DNA of 64,000 nucleotides from Idiomarina sp. (GCA_022565355.1 JAIUMU010000001.1:682001-746000), one strand, 5' to 3'. Counted from the stretch's first letter, positions 37,069 to 45,498 are shown. A program made the numbers and translations. Notes: generated by a model not told the origin, from the sequence alone.

Positions 37069-39415
37069 TATTTGCCACCCATGCTATGAAATCATTTGCG
37101 GCCATCGGCTTACTAAACCAATACCCTTGTAACAGATCGCAACCATACAAAGCTAAACGGCGAGCAGCTGCCTCATCTTCTACACCTTCGGCTACCACCT
37201 TTAAGCCTAACTTGTGCGCCATTTGAATGGTTGATTCTACAATCGTGCGATCACTCTCATCGGCTTCTAGCTGCATTACGAAGCTACGATCAATTTTTAA
37301 TTCGGTTGCTGGCATTTCTCTTAATTGCGCTAGCGATGAATACCCTGTGCCATAATCATCAATTGCCACTTTCACGCCAGCAGAACGTAATTTAGCCAAT
37401 TGCGCTGTCGCTTTCTCGGAATCATTCACAACGGCGCTTTCAGTAACCTCTATCGTAAGGTAATTCGCACTAACGTTGGCATTCGCAAGCTCACCGAAAA
37501 TAACATCCAATAACTGCTCTTCAGCTAGATCCGCAGCTGACAAATTCACGGATAGCTGCATGCTTGGATGTTGCTCATGCCATATCGCCAATTGCTGTAA
37601 ACTATTGCGTAACACCCACTGGGTAATTGCGAAAATCTTTCCGGATTGTTCAGCTAACGGAATAAACTCTACGGGGCTAATGAAACCAAGCTCGTTGTCT
37701 TGCCAGCGAATTAATACTTCAGCGCTCACTAATCGATGGGTTTTGCTATCTACCTGGGGCTGGTAAACAAGCGTAAAGGCTTCATCACGAATGGCTTGGG
37801 GAATCGCTGCAGAGATTGCTAATGTGCGCAGATAGGGTTTATCCTCACCATCTTGATAAATTGCATACGATTGCTTGTTTTGTTTTGCTTTATTGCGAGC
37901 AAATTGTGCCAAGCGCACTAATTCATCACGATCTTGTGCATGGGTTGGTGATTCCGCCACTCCAGAGCTAAGTGCAATGGAGTAATTCACTTCATTCACC
38001 ACAATATTTTTTTGCGCTTCACGTAACAATTTCACCAGTTCTACTTCCGCGTGCTGCAACGAACCATCGTAAGCCAACACAAACTCATCACCCTGTAAGC
38101 GCGCCACATAAAACACCCCCGCTGCAAGGCGATCTAAACGCTCGGCAAAACGCGCCAAAATATCATCACACACACTACGGCCAAACATTTCATTCAACCG
38201 CCGAAAATTATCAATATTAAGGATAATAAGGGTCCAAGGCGCCATGTTTTCCAAACGTTGTGTAGCGGCACTATTAAATGCCCGTTGGTTCTCGAGCCCG
38301 GTTAACAAATCATGTTGCGATTGATAGGAAATTTCTTGTTCCCGTTCTGCAATCGCAGTTTGCATACTATCCAATGCCTTCGCTAGGGTACTAATTTCGT
38401 CATTCCCCCGATGAGCAATTTTTTGTTGATACTCACCTTTGGCAATTGCCCCAGCCACCCTCGCCAAACTCCGCAAAGGCTCAACAAAACGGCGACTAGC
38501 AAATAAGGTTACTAGAACAGTAACCAGCAAGGTAACAATCACAATCACGAGCAACTGCTGCTGTAACGAAGTAAAAGGTTCTGCCGCAGATGCTAAGCTG
38601 GCAGTTAATAGAACATGTACGGTATTTTTTGCGTTTTCTTCGTTCGGTGCCTCTTGCCCCGCAGGCTCTGCACTTGTTACCCCTTGGTTCAACAACGCTA
38701 GCCAGCGCCCCTGTTTTTCTTCGGCTACTAGAAAAGGCTCTAACTCTTGTTGTTCCAACGCTTTCTGTAAGGCGTTCTGCACACTTTCATCGGCCGAAGA
38801 AATGAGCACCGGCTGGTCACTAAACCGGCCGATCACAAAGTGCACATAAGAATTGGTAAGTTGCTGCAGTTGTAATGCCAGTTCACTGTCTACTGCGAAA
38901 CCAAGAGTAAGCCAACCCAATAAATGCGGCGCACGAATTGGTACCCACACTACTTGAAATAGCTCCTGCTCAGCCACCAGCATTGCTGCACCCGCCTGCC
39001 CTTGTTGCAAGCTGTTATGCTGAATATCACCACGCAATGCGGCCATTTCTGCAGAACTAATATCGTGGCTAGAGAGTAACACTTGGGAATCCGGATTTAG
39101 TAATACAACTAACTCAGCATTCAAGCGTTGTGCATGGTTTGTGAGTGCGGAAACAATCGTGTCTTCATCATCACTGGCAAGTGCTTGGCGAAAACCAAAA
39201 TCGTCGGCTAACACCAGCGCCGATTGCCGAAGTTGGCTATCACGATATTCTATTAATTGGGTAAGTACCCGCTCACTCACGGCTAGTTCACGATCGGTGT
39301 GTAACTGAATGCTTTGTTTGGTAGAGAAAATGATCGCAATTACCACCACAAACAAGGCTGTTCCGATACAGCCTCCGATCATTAACAATAATCGTGTGCG
39401 AAAATTAATTGCCAC
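37055..39415 (-). CDS. Membrane GGDEF-EAL protein with periplasmic sensor domain
   Basis: The 786-residue inner-membrane protein has TM helices at about 9-30 and 286-306 around a periplasmic sensor region of about 255 residues that looks like a PDC/CACHE type. HAMP (about 307-358), GGDEF (about 365-520) and EAL (about 535-780) follow. The cyclase signature reads RLQGDEF (439-445) instead of GGDEF, which may weaken cyclase activity. The phosphodiesterase signature reads EVL (566-568), with the downstream catalytic motifs DDYGTGYSSL and EGVE retained. A c-di-GMP phosphodiesterase controlled by a periplasmic signal is the likeliest role. It overlaps the copper-protein gene upstream by 11 bases. 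Confidence 0.9.
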   Translation of the reverse strand: MAINFRTRLLLMIGGCIGTALFVVVIAIIFSTKQSIQLHTDRELAVSERVLTQLIEYRDSQLRQSALVLADDFGFRQALASDDEDTIVSALTNHAQRLNAELVVLLNPDSQVLLSSHDISSAEMAALRGDIQHNSLQQGQAGAAMLVAEQELFQVVWVPIRAPHLLGWLTLGFAVDSELALQLQQLTNSYVHFVIGRFSDQPVLISSADESVQNALQKALEQQELEPFLVAEEKQGRWLALLNQGVTSAEPAGQEAPNEENAKNTVHVLLTASLASAAEPFTSLQQQLLVIVIVTLLVTVLVTLFASRRFVEPLRSLARVAGAIAKGEYQQKIAHRGNDEISTLAKALDSMQTAIAEREQEISYQSQHDLLTGLENQRAFNSAATQRLENMAPWTLIILNIDNFRRLNEMFGRSVCDDILARFAERLDRLAAGVFYVARLQGDEFVLAYDGSLQHAEVELVKLLREAQKNIVVNEVNYSIALSSGVAESPTHAQDRDELVRLAQFARNKAKQNKQSYAIYQDGEDKPYLRTLAISAAIPQAIRDEAFTLVYQPQVDSKTHRLVSAEVLIRWQDNELGFISPVEFIPLAEQSGKIFAITQWVLRNSLQQLAIWHEQHPSMQLSVNLSAADLAEEQLLDVIFGELANANVSANYLTIEVTESAVVNDSEKATAQLAKLRSAGVKVAIDDYGTGYSSLAQLREMPATELKIDRSFVMQLEADESDRTIVESTIQMAHKLGLKVVAEGVEDEAAARRLALYGCDLLQGYWFSKPMAANDFIAWVANNAKQ

Positions 39416-40061
39416 GCTGTAGTCTCCGGCGGAAACGGGATTCTAAATCAGATTGGGCTCTTGCTGCAGGCGCCTGAACTTCAAAACGATGCGGATGTGC
39501 AGACGAAATATCAGCTAAAGCTACCGGCGCATAACCTGCGGTAGCCATCCACGGATGCCACACGTACCAGCCATCTTTCGCGAAATCACTCGGCAACTCG
39601 AGTTCACCATCGATGTTACTTTGTAAGAATTCACCATTAGCGCTCACCACAATGTAACCAATCATATCATCGTGAATATTGCAGCCCACCACTACCAACC
39701 CAGCATCTGGAAAATCTAACGTGGGTGTTTCGCTGTTACCGTATAATTCAATGTCGAAGCTACGTGCTGTAGAAAACGAGTACACATGATGGCGAATCGA
39801 ATCGCTATTCGGAAAACTTACGCTATCACCGGCGGCAATTAACAATAAATTAGGCAAGAATTGGCGCTGCACTTGGTCCATGATGTGCGCATCACGTTCC
39901 AAACTTGTCTCTACCTCAGCGCTCGTTTGAAACACGACAACGCCCTCAAGATGAGCACCGGTATTATCTACAAAACGAAGCACCTCTGCAGACACAGGAA
40001 ACGCCACAGATATCCATACTACAGCGATACAATAAAGCGTGATTCTAATAAATGAATGCAA
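39405..40061 (-). CDS. Periplasmic cupredoxin (methylamine utilization protein-like)
   Basis: The 218-residue protein has a Sec signal (SFIRITLYCIAVVWISVAFPVSA) and a plastocyanin-type domain with all type-1 copper ligands visible: His in DSIRHHVYSFS (about 92), then Cys127, His130 and Met133 in GCNIHDDM. Relatives are often labelled methylamine utilization protein although no such pathway is nearby. I place the start at TTG 40061, which has CGGAG six bases upstream; a longer TTG start at 40100 lacks this. It is the first gene of the operon with GGDEF-EAL, DUF3034 and truncated haemoglobin. It may bind copper as electron carrier or as the ligand sensed by the neighbour. Confidence 0.82.
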   Translation of the reverse strand: MHSFIRITLYCIAVVWISVAFPVSAEVLRFVDNTGAHLEGVVVFQTSAEVETSLERDAHIMDQVQRQFLPNLLLIAAGDSVSFPNSDSIRHHVYSFSTARSFDIELYGNSETPTLDFPDAGLVVVGCNIHDDMIGYIVVSANGEFLQSNIDGELELPSDFAKDGWYVWHPWMATAGYAPVALADISSAHPHRFEVQAPAARAQSDLESRFRRRLQRGN

Positions 40062-40312
40062 AGAAATCTCCGAACAGCAATGCGCTAAGTACAGCTTCAA
40101 AAGTAACTAACGTGCGTTACCCGCCTTTGGCTTTTTACAGCAACAAATAGTTATTCTCGGCAGGCACCTGAAATTATTTAACTTGTGTTAAGCTAAATGA
40201 AAATTAACCCTCACTGCAACTGATTCTTAAGGTATTTGCAAATTACTGCGAAGAATAGGTTTTGGCTTTATCGCCAAATGCAGTGTCAGCAGCTGAACAT
40301 GGAGGCTAACCA

Positions 40313-41698
40313 ATGGCACAGAGATTTCGCACTGAAACCGATAGTATGGGTGATGTTGAGGTACCCAGCGACGCGCTGTATGGTGCACAAACCCAACGCG
40401 CAGTTAATAATTTCAATATTAGCCGCCTTACTCTTCCCTTTGCCTTTGTACGTGCCGTTGCACTCATTAAATACTGCGCTGCCGAAGCAAATGCCGAGTT
40501 GGGCTTGCTCGATAACCACAAAGCCGATGCGATTATGCAAGCTGCCCTAGAAGTGTTTGAAGGGCGTTGGAGCAACCAGTTTCCGGTAGACGTATTCCAA
40601 ACAGGTTCTGGCACCAGTACGAATATGAACGTAAACGAAGTGCTTGCCACCTTAGCATCGCGCCACAGTGGCTTGGAAATCCATCCTAACGATGACGTAA
40701 ACCTAGGCCAAAGCAGCAATGATGTTATCCCTACGGCAATTCAGTTAAGTGCGGCACGGCGTATTCACCGTAAGTTATTACCAGCGATTGCGGGCTTACG
40801 AAACGTAATTGATCAACGAGCTGCAGAGCTAGATCATGTGGTGAAAACGGGCCGCACTCATTTGATGGACGCGATGCCACTTACGTTTGGCCAAGAGCTG
40901 CGCACTTGGAGTGCACAATTAGAGCAAGCTGAACAACGCTTATCTGATTTACTCCCGCAATTGCGGGCGCTACCCCAAGGCGGCACTGCTATTGGCACCG
41001 GTATTAATGCACATGCCCAGTTTGCGGAACGCTTTTGCGAATCGATGAGCAAATTCACTGAGCAGCCCTTTACTCCGGCCACTAACAAATTTGCAGGCAT
41101 TGCTGGCCAAGATATTGCTGTGGCCACCTCTGGGATTATGGTTTCTGTGGCCACCATTATGATGAAAATCGCAAATGATTTGCGCTGGATGAATAGCGGG
41201 CCGCTCACCGGTTTAGGGGAAATTACTCTGCAGCCGCTACAACCCGGCTCGAGTATTATGCCAGGCAAGGTAAACCCCGTTATTCCTGAGGCTGTAGCGA
41301 TGGCCTGCGCGCAAGTAATGGGTAACCAAACCACTATTACAGTAGCTGGGCAAAGTGGTAGTTTCCAACTAAATGTAATGCTGCCAGTTATTGCTTATAA
41401 CCTGCTGCAAAGCATTGAATTAATGTGGAAGAGTGCGGAAACTATGGCGAATAACTGCATCGCTGATTTTCAAGTGAATACAGAAAAACTAAATCAAGGG
41501 TTAAATCGTAACCCCATTTTAGTAACCGCATTAAATCCAGTAATTGGCTATAACAAGGCAGCAGCGATTGCTAAGGCTGCATACCAGCAAAATCGGCCGA
41601 TTATTGATGTTGCGTTAGAAATGACCGATCTATCGCAAGCCGAATTAGAGGCACTGTTGTCGCCTCTAGAACTCAGCAAAGGAGGATTACATCAATGA
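40313..41698 (+). CDS. fumC: Class II fumarate hydratase
   Basis: FumC interconverts fumarate and malate without an iron-sulphur cluster. The 461-residue protein has the superfamily signature GSSIMPGKVNP, the TGSGTSTNMNVNEV segment and GRTHLMDAMP. GGAGG lies 7 bases before the ATG. A small hairpin (TTTGGC/GCCAAA around 40262-40278) lies in the leader. The stop overlaps the next gene by 4 bases. No SoxS-type site could be identified. Confidence 0.97.
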   Translation: MAQRFRTETDSMGDVEVPSDALYGAQTQRAVNNFNISRLTLPFAFVRAVALIKYCAAEANAELGLLDNHKADAIMQAALEVFEGRWSNQFPVDVFQTGSGTSTNMNVNEVLATLASRHSGLEIHPNDDVNLGQSSNDVIPTAIQLSAARRIHRKLLPAIAGLRNVIDQRAAELDHVVKTGRTHLMDAMPLTFGQELRTWSAQLEQAEQRLSDLLPQLRALPQGGTAIGTGINAHAQFAERFCESMSKFTEQPFTPATNKFAGIAGQDIAVATSGIMVSVATIMMKIANDLRWMNSGPLTGLGEITLQPLQPGSSIMPGKVNPVIPEAVAMACAQVMGNQTTITVAGQSGSFQLNVMLPVIAYNLLQSIELMWKSAETMANNCIADFQVNTEKLNQGLNRNPILVTALNPVIGYNKAAAIAKAAYQQNRPIIDVALEMTDLSQAELEALLSPLELSKGGLHQ

Positions 41699-42363
41699 GC
41701 CAAATAAATGTTCTCATTACCGGCGCTAATCGCGGCATTGGCCTGCAACTGGCGAAACAATACGCCGAACAAGGTGCACATGTGTTTGCGGCATGCCGCA
41801 AAGCAAGTAAGGAGCTGATCGACAGTAAGGTAACGATTATTTCCGGAATCGACGTTACTGATCCTGAAGCGGCAGAAAAACTCCGTAATGAGCTCGGCGG
41901 CACGAAAATCGATATCCTGATAAATAATGCCGGCATCCTCACTCGTGAAAATCTCGAAAGCGCCCCAGCAAAGGATATTTTGCAACAATTCACGGTGAAT
42001 GCATTAGCGCCATTACAACTTACGTTAGGCATGCGTGCGCAGCTGAACAGCAACGCAAAGGTTATTATGATCACGAGCCGAATGGGCTCTATGAGTGATA
42101 ACGGGAGTGGTGGTTACTATGGCTACCGCATGTCGAAAGCGGCATTAAACGCGGCTGGAGTATCGTTAGCTCGCGATTTGCAGAGCGAAGGTATTGCCGT
42201 AGCATTGCTACATCCCGGCTATGTACAAACCGACATGGTGAATAATACCGGTGATATTACCGCCGCAGAAGCGGCTACACGTTTGCGCCAGCGTATTGAA
42301 GAGCTTAATCTACAAAACACTGGCACATTTTGGCATAGTAATGGCGAAGAGCTGCCATGGTAG
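41695..42363 (+). CDS. Short-chain dehydrogenase/reductase
   Basis: The 222-residue Rossmann-fold oxidoreductase has TGANRGIG (cofactor), NNAG, a catalytic Ser in MITSRMGSM and YGYRMSK as the YxxxK motif. The C-terminal LHPGYVQTDM is typical of classical SDRs of the carbonyl-reductase-like C-factor group. Substrate is unknown. It overlaps fumC by ATGA, so the two are co-expressed. I see no metabolic reason for the pairing in the sequence. Confidence 0.9.
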   Translation: MSQINVLITGANRGIGLQLAKQYAEQGAHVFAACRKASKELIDSKVTIISGIDVTDPEAAEKLRNELGGTKIDILINNAGILTRENLESAPAKDILQQFTVNALAPLQLTLGMRAQLNSNAKVIMITSRMGSMSDNGSGGYYGYRMSKAALNAAGVSLARDLQSEGIAVALLHPGYVQTDMVNNTGDITAAEAATRLRQRIEELNLQNTGTFWHSNGEELPW

Positions 42364-42493
42364 GTTAGCAACCTAGCAACATAATAAATGAACATTTTGG
42401 TTCGATTGGCGCGATATTTTGCTGCACTTTTCACCAGTTCAGTGCTTTTTTGAGCGATCAGCACAGAAATATGAGTTTTTTTCCGAAAAGGTG

Positions 42494-42522
42494 TTGACTG
42501 AACACGGGTGGATTCGCATAAT
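42494..42522 (+). promoter_or_regulatory. Promoter of the tRNA cluster
   Basis: TTGACT (42494-42499) and CATAAT (42517-42522) are exactly 17 bases apart and followed by a GC-rich discriminator (ACGCGCCG), the form typical of stable-RNA promoters under stringent control. Transcription would begin near 42529, about 35 bases before the first tRNA. Confidence 0.85.
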
Positions 42523-42563
42523 ACGCGCCGCACCGACAAGCTCGGTGTTGAACAAAAAGGTAA

Positions 42564-42640
42564 GGCTACGTAGCTCAGTTGGTTAGAGCACATCACTCAT
42601 AATGATGGGGTCGCAGGTTCGAATCCCGCCGTAGCCACCA
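42564..42640 (+). tRNA. tRNA-Met (CAT), elongator
   Basis: The 77-base cloverleaf has encoded CCA and acceptor GGCTACG/CGTAGCC. The anticodon CAT is at 42598-42600 in loop CTCATAA. The sequence is nearly identical to the E. coli elongator tRNA-Met, which argues against initiator or Ile-CAU identity. Confidence 0.97.
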
Positions 42641-42750
42641 AAAAACTGATTAACTGCGGGAGTGGTGGAATTGGTAGACACGCTGGATTTAGGTTCCAGT
42701 GCCGCGAGGCGTGAGAGTTCGAGTCTCTCCTTCCGCACCAATCAGTTTTT
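42641..42750 (+). repeat. Inverted repeat enclosing tRNA-Leu(TAG)
   Basis: AAAAACTGATT (42641-42651) and AATCAGTTTTT (42740-42750) are perfect 11-bp complements flanking the tRNA. The right arm starts with the last A of CCA. In the transcript they could extend the acceptor stem and guide end processing; the right arm with its T-run might also act as a weak terminator. Confidence 0.7.
42656..42740 (+). tRNA. tRNA-Leu (TAG)
   Basis: The 85-base tRNA has a long variable arm and encoded CCA. Acceptor arms are GCGGGAG/CTTCCGC. The anticodon TAG is at 42690-42692 in stem CTGGA/TCCAG. It corresponds to leuW of E. coli, also in the ubiF-linked tRNA cluster. Confidence 0.97.
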
Positions 42751-42772
42751 TTAGTTCGCTGTAAGATTCAGT

Positions 42773-42847
42773 TGGGGTATAGCCAAGTGGTAAGGCAGCG
42801 GGTTTTGATCCCGCCATTCCCAGGTTCGAATCCTGGTACCCCAGCCA
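42773..42847 (+). tRNA. tRNA-Gln (TTG), copy 1
   Basis: The 75-base tRNA has acceptor TGGGGTA/TACCCCA, encoded CCA and anticodon TTG at 42805-42807 in loop TTTTGAT. It is identical to copy 2. Confidence 0.97.
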
Positions 42848-42897
42848 TCTTCCTTCTAGCAGCAACGTCTAGTTATATCATTTAAGCATTTCCCTGT

Positions 42898-42972
42898 TGG
42901 GGTATAGCCAAGTGGTAAGGCAGCGGGTTTTGATCCCGCCATTCCCAGGTTCGAATCCTGGTACCCCAGCCA
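42898..42972 (+). tRNA. tRNA-Gln (TTG), copy 2
   Basis: This is an exact duplicate of the 75-base tRNA-Gln 125 bases upstream, with anticodon TTG at 42930-42932. The spacers around the copies differ, so the duplication is confined to the gene. Confidence 0.97.
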
Positions 42973-42983
42973 CTATCTCTTCT

Positions 42984-43097
42984 GTAAGTATTGAATTGCG
43001 GTGGTGGCGGAATTGGTAGACGCGCTAGCTTCAGGTGCTAGTATCCGAAAGGATGTGAGGGTTCGAGTCCCTCTCTCCGCACCAATTCAGTACTTAC
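42984..43097 (+). repeat. Inverted repeat enclosing tRNA-Leu(CAG)
   Basis: GTAAGTATTGAATT (42984-42997) and AATTCAGTACTTAC (43084-43097) pair over 14 bases with one G-U. The left arm abuts the first tRNA base and the right arm begins with the last A of CCA, the same arrangement as at the other tRNA-Leu. Confidence 0.75.
42998..43084 (+). tRNA. tRNA-Leu (CAG)
   Basis: The 87-base tRNA has a long variable arm and encoded CCA. The anticodon CAG is at 43032-43034 between stem arms CTAGC and GCTAG. Acceptor strands GCGGTGG and TCTCCGC give a U-U mismatch at the fifth pair and a G-U at the seventh. It is probably functional but the stem is weak. Confidence 0.95.
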
Positions 43098-43163
43098 GAA
43101 AGAAACTCTTCTGATTGTTCCGAAATATTCCTGCAATAACTGCATCGCCATCACTGGATCGGG

Positions 43164-44360
43164 TTAATAACCGCCAGCGATTTTACCGATCCAATTGCGC
43201 AACTGGTGGGTTCGCGCTAGCACTGAAAAGCCAACTTTACGGCCCACTTGCAACACTGGATGTTGCGAACGAAAAACTCGCGACACTAAATCGAGCCCTT
43301 GCCCCATCAATAAATTTTCCGCTTGGCGTTTTTTTAACGCGCTTAGCAGGCTCGTTCGGAATTGCTGATCGCTATCCGCGCGCTCCAATAGTACTTTGCG
43401 TATACCCGCAACATCGCGCAAACCTAAGTTCACTCCTTGCCCTGCCAATGGATGAATGCCATGAGCGGCATCACCAATTAACACAACATTGCGCTGCTCA
43501 GAAAAATAGCGCAATGCGTGCTGATGGCGCAACGGGAAGCTTGCTGAACTTTGTAGGCTGAACTCGCCAATCTGAGCTGTGAAGCGAGCTCGCAATTCCT
43601 GCTCTAAACCGGATTGTTGCCATGTGTTTAACACACTGGGCTCGGCGTACACTATTAAACAGGCCTGCTGATCGGTTAACGGTAACAAGGCATGCACTTC
43701 ACTACCGGCAAAGGTTTGCCAAGTAGCCGCGGGAATCGGCTGCGCCACTTCTACTATCGCCAACAAACATCGTTCTGGGTAACTTGCACCAGCGGTACCA
43801 ATACCTGCTGCACGGCGCACTTGTGAATGTAAGCCATCGGCTGCTACCACGTATTGATAGGCAATTGCCTCACCAGAACGAGTGATTACCTGTTGATCTA
43901 CGCTAAGTGACGCAAAGCCATCGGTAACATAACGCACCCGCTCATGAGCTTGCAGCGCGCTCGTGAGCACTTGCTGCAGCGCCCTATTCTCAATCATATA
44001 GCCAAGTGGCGGTTTTACTAAATCACCGAAGGTTAACCAATCATTGTTACCCTCGCGAACGGCTAGTTGATGAAATGCCTGCACACGCAAATCACGTACC
44101 GCCTGCCAAATGCCAAGCTGCTTCAGCAAAGCAATATTATCTGCTGTAATCGCCGAAATACGTAAATCATAGGGTTCACTTGCCACATAACGTTGTTCCG
44201 GAAAGGGCTCTAACACCACAACATCTCGGCCAGCCTCGGCTAACGCCAGCGCCATGCTTGCACCAACCATGCCGCCGCCTACTACTACCCATGGCAAGTT
44301 CTCATCAACCGCTGTAGCTGATGTTTCTTGTGCTGTTTTAGAGTGTGGCTGTGTATTCAT
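43164..44360 (-). CDS. ubiF: 3-demethoxyubiquinol 3-hydroxylase (UbiF)
   Basis: UbiF is an FAD monooxygenase that hydroxylates ring position C6 in ubiquinone synthesis. The 398-residue protein has the FAD-binding WVVVGGGMVGASMALALAEAG and a DLRISAITADNIALLKQLGIW segment close to E. coli UbiF. VLIGDAAHGIHPLAGQGVNLGLRDV is the second FAD motif. A polar leader of about 22 residues precedes the fold. It sits between the tRNA cluster and miaB, as ubiF does in E. coli. Another UbiH-family specificity is possible but less likely. Confidence 0.9.
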   Translation of the reverse strand: MNTQPHSKTAQETSATAVDENLPWVVVGGGMVGASMALALAEAGRDVVVLEPFPEQRYVASEPYDLRISAITADNIALLKQLGIWQAVRDLRVQAFHQLAVREGNNDWLTFGDLVKPPLGYMIENRALQQVLTSALQAHERVRYVTDGFASLSVDQQVITRSGEAIAYQYVVAADGLHSQVRRAAGIGTAGASYPERCLLAIVEVAQPIPAATWQTFAGSEVHALLPLTDQQACLIVYAEPSVLNTWQQSGLEQELRARFTAQIGEFSLQSSASFPLRHQHALRYFSEQRNVVLIGDAAHGIHPLAGQGVNLGLRDVAGIRKVLLERADSDQQFRTSLLSALKKRQAENLLMGQGLDLVSRVFRSQHPVLQVGRKVGFSVLARTHQLRNWIGKIAGGY

Positions 44361-44457
44361 GCATACCCTCGTTACTCGTTATGCTGCTGTTGCGCAAGCT
44401 GCTGCAGATTAGTTTACCGCGATTCGCAATAATTCTCGATGCACATACGTGTGCGTA

Positions 44458-44466
44458 TGATAAAAT
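44458..44466 (+). promoter_or_regulatory. Possible extended -10 promoter upstream of the EamA gene
   Basis: TGATAAAAT is an extended -10 (TG, one base, then TAAAAT). It lies about 75 bases before the proposed EamA start. The -35 region (GATGCA) is poor, as is common with extended -10 promoters. Confidence 0.4.
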
Positions 44467-44540
44467 AATCGCGCTTTATCGGCTCTTACTAACCCTATTC
44501 AACGCCTATTTGTAGGCGGCTGCAGGAAAGGAGAATTGCA

Positions 44541-45410
44541 CTGAACCCACTCATTGTTGCATCGGCACTTTTGCTGTTCGCCGAATTGTGTTTCGCAGCC
44601 ACCAGTGCAATGGTTAAATACCTCACTCCAGACGTGCCCTTTTTTCATTTAGTGTTCTTTCGTAACTTCTTCGCGTTTCTGATTTTAATTCCATGGCTGA
44701 TTAAAAAGCGCCATACCGCATTTCGTACCAGCCAGCTAAAACTGCATATATTTCGTGGCATTGCGGGAGTTGGCGCAATGTACCTATTTTTCTTAGTAAT
44801 CTCCCAGGTGTCTTTAGCAAAAGCCACACTAGTGCTGCTAATGGCGCCCTTCTTTATTCCATTGATTAGCTTTTTTTGGTTGCAGGAGCGTATTTCTTTA
44901 CGCTTATGGTTTGCAATTGGTTTTGGCTTCTTTGGTGTTCTAATATTTCTTAACCCATTCACTGGCAATCTTCCTGCAGTAATGCTGCTGGCCGTATTGG
45001 CGGCAATTTTGGCGGCTTCTACTAAAACCATCATTCGACAAATGGCGAGTACCGAATCACCGAGTAAGATTGTTTTTTATTTTTCTTTCTTCGCAACTAT
45101 CGTTACGGCAATCCCAGTGTTACTGAACTGGCAATCTATCAGCCTCTCATTATGGCTTGGCGTTGCGCTAATGGGATTGTTTGCCGTAATTGGCCAACTC
45201 ACCATGACCCGCGCATTTAGTATTGCTCCCCCCTCCCAAGTAGGCGTATTTACCTATAGCTCAGTGTTATTTGCCGGTTTAATTGGTTACCTGGTTTGGG
45301 GCGAAGCATTTACCTGGCACATGTTCCTTGGCTCAGTGGTAATTATTGCAGCTGGCTATTTAGCGATTCGGCAGAATCGCGCACCACAAATTGTTACTCC
45401 ACAACCATAA
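44541..45410 (+). CDS. EamA/DMT family transporter
   Basis: This membrane protein has about ten hydrophobic segments and two EamA halves (for example PFFHLVFFRNFFAFLILIPWL and MTRAFSIAPPSQVGVFTYSSVLF). DMT carriers export metabolites; the substrate is unknown. I propose a CTG start at 44541, giving 289 residues. AAAGGAGA lies 6 bases upstream and the additional ten residues complete the first helix, which a TTG start at 44571 would truncate. The gene interrupts the conserved ubiF-miaB neighbourhood. Confidence 0.82.
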   Translation: MNPLIVASALLLFAELCFAATSAMVKYLTPDVPFFHLVFFRNFFAFLILIPWLIKKRHTAFRTSQLKLHIFRGIAGVGAMYLFFLVISQVSLAKATLVLLMAPFFIPLISFFWLQERISLRLWFAIGFGFFGVLIFLNPFTGNLPAVMLLAVLAAILAASTKTIIRQMASTESPSKIVFYFSFFATIVTAIPVLLNWQSISLSLWLGVALMGLFAVIGQLTMTRAFSIAPPSQVGVFTYSSVLFAGLIGYLVWGEAFTWHMFLGSVVIIAAGYLAIRQNRAPQIVTPQP

Positions 45411-45430
45411 CGCTAAACTCAACGAAAATT

Positions 45431-45498
45431 CCAGTTTGAAATCATTCGCAATAGGTATAGAAAAAACCAGTTTGAAATCATCCGCAATAGGCAGAGAA
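45431..45498 (+). repeat. Two tandem 36-bp repeats upstream of miaB
   Basis: CCAGTTTGAAATCATTCGCA followed by ATAGGTATAGAA (45431-45462) recurs at 45467-45498 with three substitutions over 32 bases, at a period of 36. It lies in the 159-base gap between the EamA gene and miaB. The period is a multiple of three, but the small open frame through it has no recognisable start signal. Confidence 0.75.

Noticed and set aside
42364..42493. Terminator after the fumC-SDR pair
   Set aside because: A GCAC/GTGC pairing before TTTTTT has a 4-bp stem and a long loop, too weak to call.
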